In this document: piece by piece, positions 61,504 through 64,000 of the stretch
Layout of the letters: each line of letters opens with the position of its first letter
Numbering within the stretch: position 1 is the stretch's first letter
Assembly: GCF_003628305.1 (NCBI RefSeq)
Contig: NZ_RBZM01000001.1
Span: 388,896-452,895 of the forward strand
Source of the DNA: Cohnella endophytica
Lineage (GTDB): Bacteria > Bacillota > Bacilli > Paenibacillales > Paenibacillaceae
Direction: 5' to 3'
DNA length: 64,000 nt
The notes under the pieces: generated by a model
What the model saw: the letters and a program-made list of their open reading frames with translations, nothing else
Databases searched by the model: none
What the model was told of the DNA's origin: nothing
Made by a program: the position numbers and the translations under genes

Positions 61504-64000
61504 ATGAAAAAATCAGTTATATGCCTATTGATTGCCCTATTAGCGTTCGGGACTTCATTATCGCAGATTCATAGTGCGCACGCGGCAGAAAATGAATTTG
61601 TTTTTACCGTTAGCGGCAATGGCGCCACCGTTACAGGTTACTCCGGCACGGATGTGAACGTGGTCATTCCAGCCACGTTAGGGGGGGAGGCAGTAACTTC
61701 GCTCGGCAGATCGGCGTTCGATACTTATGTGACGGGCAAATCCAAACTCACGGGCGTCGCAATTCCGAATACCGTGAATCAGATCCAAACGTATGCCTTC
61801 CGTTATAATAGCCTCACTTCCATAGACCTTCCGGACAGCTTGTTAACGATCGGCTCCAGCGCCTTCGAGAACAATCCGCTCACGAACGTCGTATTCCCGG
61901 ATAGCGTGACGTCGATCGGAAACTATTCTTTTTACATGAATAGTTTAACATCGATTAAATTATCGGAAAATTTGAAGACGATTAATGGAGGGGCTTTCGA
62001 CACCAATCACATTACGAAATTGGTCATACCGGCCGGTGTAACGAAAGTCGACAGCAGCTCATTCTATAATAACAGCTTGACCAGCGTAACGGTGTTAGGC
62101 GCTGCGACATCTTTTGGGACAGGCGTCTTTGCGGGCAATCCGGGGAATCTCAAACTATTCGGAATCTCGAATTCTCCCGCAGCCACTTATGCAGCGAATA
62201 ACGGTCACACGTTCGTTGACGGAACGACGTTGTTTCAAGCGGTCGCGACCGCTAAGGCATATTTGAACAATCATTTTCCTGGTACCGGCATAGGACAATT
62301 GCCGGCTAATGCTTATAGCGATTTGACCGCGGCGTATGACGCCGCCATGGCCTATATCGACGGTATCGGGAACGCGACCGTCGCCTCCGACTTGGCGGCC
62401 GCCGCAATCCCGGTGACCGCGGCGATCTCGGTATTCGAGGGACAGATTATCCGGGCGGGCAATCCTGCGGCGTTGGGGACGGCGCTGACCGAAGCGGTGC
62501 AGGCACTTACAGGTCATTCCGTAGGAACGAACGCGGGACAAGCATCGGAGGGCGCTCGAAGCGCGCTACAGACTGCGATCGACGCGGCGCGGCAGATCTT
62601 CAATCAGGCCGCCAATTACCGGCAGGATGAATTGGACGTCGCCGTCGCCCAGTTAAATGCGGCGATGGATACGTTCACGGCTGCGATTATACCGGCCGGA
62701 GATCCGACGGCGCTCGGCAATGCCCTAGCGAATGCGCAGCAGGCGATGGCGGCTTATCCGGAAGGCGCGAACGTGGGGCAAACGTCTTCGGAAACGCGCA
62801 TCGCGTTGCAGACGGCGATCAACGCGGCGTTGCAGATTCTACAGAACGCTGGGCAATACTCGCAAAGTCAGTTGGATGCTGCCGTCAGCTCGTTAAGTTC
62901 AGCGATTCAAGCCTTCAATGCCGCGGTCATCGGACCCGGCAATCCGATGGCGCTCGGCGCGACGATCACGGTTGCGCAGCAGGCGATGGCGGACCATCCG
63001 CAAGGCTCGGGAGTCGGGCAGACGTCAGCCGGCGATCGCGTTACGCTGAGAACGGCCATCGATACGGCACAGCCTATTTGGGATAATGCGGGCGATTACA
63101 CGCAAAGTCAGTTGGATGCTGCCGTCAGCTCGTTAAGTTCAGCGATTCAAGCCTTCAATGCCGCGGTCATCGGACCCGGCAATCCGATGGCGCTCGGCGC
63201 GACGATCACGGTTGCGCAGCAGGCGATGGCGGACCATCCGCAAGGCTCGGGAGTCGGGCAGACGTCAGCCGGCGATCGCGTTACGCTGAGAACGGCCATC
63301 GATACGGCTCAGCTTATTCGGGATAATGCGGGCGATTACACGCAAAGTCAGTTGGATGCGGCAATAAGCGCATTGAATGCTGCGATAACGGCATTCCAGC
63401 AAGCCATCGTGCCGGCTGGCGATTCATCGATGCTCAATACGCGGTTAACGAACGCTGGGATGGCATTGACGGCCCATCCCGAAGGTTCAGGCGTAGGACA
63501 AGCGTCGGCGAGCGATCGCAGCGCTTTGCAGGCAGCGATCAACGCCGCGCAGGCAATCGCCGACGATGCGCTGAACCAAACTCAGGCTCAGTTAGATGAT
63601 GCCGTCGCCGATCTGGAAGCGGCGACGGCGACATTCGAAGCCGTGATTATCCAGGCCGGGGACGCGACGGATCTGGAACATTTGTTGGTGGATGCGACCC
63701 AGACGCTAGCGGGCCATCCCGAAGGTTTAGGCGTAGGACAAGCGTCGGCGGGCGATCGCGGCGCTTTGCAGGCAGCGATCAGCGCCGCGCAGGCAATCGC
63801 CGACGATGCGCTGAACCAAACTCAGGCTCAGTTGGATGATGCCGTCGCTGATCTGGAAGCGGCGACGGCGACATTCGAAGCCGTGATTATCCAGGCCGGG
63901 GACGCGACGGATCTGGAACATTTGTTGGTGGATGCGACCCAGACGCTAGCGGGCCATCCCGAAGGTTTAGGCGTAGGACAAGCGTCGGCGAGCGATCGCG
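61504..64000 (+). CDS. Secreted BspA-type leucine-rich plus FIVAR-repeat protein (3' truncated by window)
   Basis: The frame is open from ATG 61504 to the right edge (832 codons), so the C-terminus and any anchor lie outside. AAAGGAG lies upstream, and TATAAT at 61448-61453 is a possible -10 box. A signal peptide (MKKSVICLLIALLAFGTSLSQ, cleavage after AHA) is followed by about five BspA/LRR_5 repeats (residues 30-235; pattern LTSIxLPDSLxxIGxxAF). After these come FIVAR-like three-helix repeats of exactly 80 residues (LQxAIxxAQxxxDxAxxYTQxQLDxAVxxLxxAIxxF). One divergent unit is followed by six full units and part of a seventh. The protein is exported and probably has a cell-surface or adhesion role, which is inferred. 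Confidence 0.88.
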   Translation, partial: MKKSVICLLIALLAFGTSLSQIHSAHAAENEFVFTVSGNGATVTGYSGTDVNVVIPATLGGEAVTSLGRSAFDTYVTGKSKLTGVAIPNTVNQIQTYAFRYNSLTSIDLPDSLLTIGSSAFENNPLTNVVFPDSVTSIGNYSFYMNSLTSIKLSENLKTINGGAFDTNHITKLVIPAGVTKVDSSSFYNNSLTSVTVLGAATSFGTGVFAGNPGNLKLFGISNSPAATYAANNGHTFVDGTTLFQAVATAKAYLNNHFPGTGIGQLPANAYSDLTAAYDAAMAYIDGIGNATVASDLAAAAIPVTAAISVFEGQIIRAGNPAALGTALTEAVQALTGHSVGTNAGQASEGARSALQTAIDAARQIFNQAANYRQDELDVAVAQLNAAMDTFTAAIIPAGDPTALGNALANAQQAMAAYPEGANVGQTSSETRIALQTAINAALQILQNAGQYSQSQLDAAVSSLSSAIQAFNAAVIGPGNPMALGATITVAQQAMADHPQGSGVGQTSAGDRVTLRTAIDTAQPIWDNAGDYTQSQLDAAVSSLSSAIQAFNAAVIGPGNPMALGATITVAQQAMADHPQGSGVGQTSAGDRVTLRTAIDTAQLIRDNAGDYTQSQLDAAISALNAAITAFQQAIVPAGDSSMLNTRLTNAGMALTAHPEGSGVGQASASDRSALQAAINAAQAIADDALNQTQAQLDDAVADLEAATATFEAVIIQAGDATDLEHLLVDATQTLAGHPEGLGVGQASAGDRGALQAAISAAQAIADDALNQTQAQLDDAVADLEAATATFEAVIIQAGDATDLEHLLVDATQTLAGHPEGLGVGQASASDR
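62455..64000 (+). repeat. 240-bp tandem repeat array (FIVAR units)
   Basis: Units start at 62455, 62695, 62935, 63175, 63415, 63655 and 63895, always 240 bp apart even where sequence has diverged. Bases 62861-63068 are identical to 63101-63308 (208 bp). Units 5 and 6 differ by only a few bases between 63481 and 63720 versus 63721 and 63960. The array continues beyond the window. Confidence 0.95.

Noticed and set aside
62455..64000. CRISPR or mobile-element interpretation of the 240-bp repeats
   Set aside because: The repeats are continuous coding sequence for FIVAR domains. There are no spacers, terminal inverted repeats or transposase.

Overview
The window looks like a chromosome segment of a Gram-positive, spore-former-type Firmicute of the Paenibacillaceae (Paenibacillus/Cohnella-like). 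The evidence is strong AGGAGG-type ribosome binding sites, a YesM/YesN-type two-component pair beside a binding-protein-dependent sugar transporter, a Bacillus-type BirA operator, and many cytoplasmic glycoside hydrolases. No rRNA, tRNA, CRISPR array, transposase or phage gene was seen. The genus is an inference.

Region 1 (1-12.3 kb, all +): a glycan-utilisation operon. It holds a truncated GH78 rhamnosidase, an EamA transporter, a sugar-phosphate isomerase/epimerase-like TIM barrel, a PfkB kinase, a fucose/arabinose-isomerase-like protein, a GH51 arabinofuranosidase, a PIG-L deacetylase and a beta-helix protein. Two short ORFs follow that are internal-deletion relics of genes intact near 24-27 kb. 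A zinc alcohol dehydrogenase and an enolase-superfamily enzyme end the run.

Region 2 (12.4-38.2 kb, all +): response regulator, histidine kinase, two ABC permeases and a lipoprotein binding protein. Then come the intracellular enzymes: GH36, SGNH, GH32-like, PIG-L, an uncharacterised TIM barrel, GH78, GH2, an M20 peptidase, a six-hairpin glycosidase and a second SGNH esterase. None of the enzymes has a visible signal peptide, so imported oligosaccharides are probably trimmed in the cytoplasm. De-acylating and amide-cleaving enzymes are unusually prominent.

Region 3 (38.2-55.6 kb): a mosaic of small regulated clusters. It has a PhyH-type oxygenase with an AraC regulator; an FCD-GntR regulator with a 2-hydroxyacid dehydrogenase, cupin and two SDRs; a BadF kinase with a DeoR regulator, divergent from a tandem SIS pair and a GH-like protein; and an AraR-type regulator followed by SDR, zinc dehydrogenase, cyclase, a second uncharacterised TIM barrel and a second 2-hydroxyacid dehydrogenase. 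Several recognisable operators sit at good promoters. The dehydrogenases plus cyclase suggest an oxidative sugar or sugar-acid route not assignable to a known pathway.

Region 4 (55.6-64 kb): a small orphan protein, biotin synthase under a BirA operator, pyruvate phosphate dikinase behind an inverted pair of CcpN-like sites, a decayed alpha/beta-hydrolase gene, and the start of a secreted BspA-LRR plus FIVAR-repeat protein that runs off the window in an exact 240-bp tandem repeat array.

The best candidates for something undescribed are (i) the two distantly related TIM-barrel proteins (26.0 and 52.5 kb) sharing an Asp-Asp-Asp-x-Arg motif and a GH42-like four-cysteine site, and (ii) the oxidative cluster that contains one of them.
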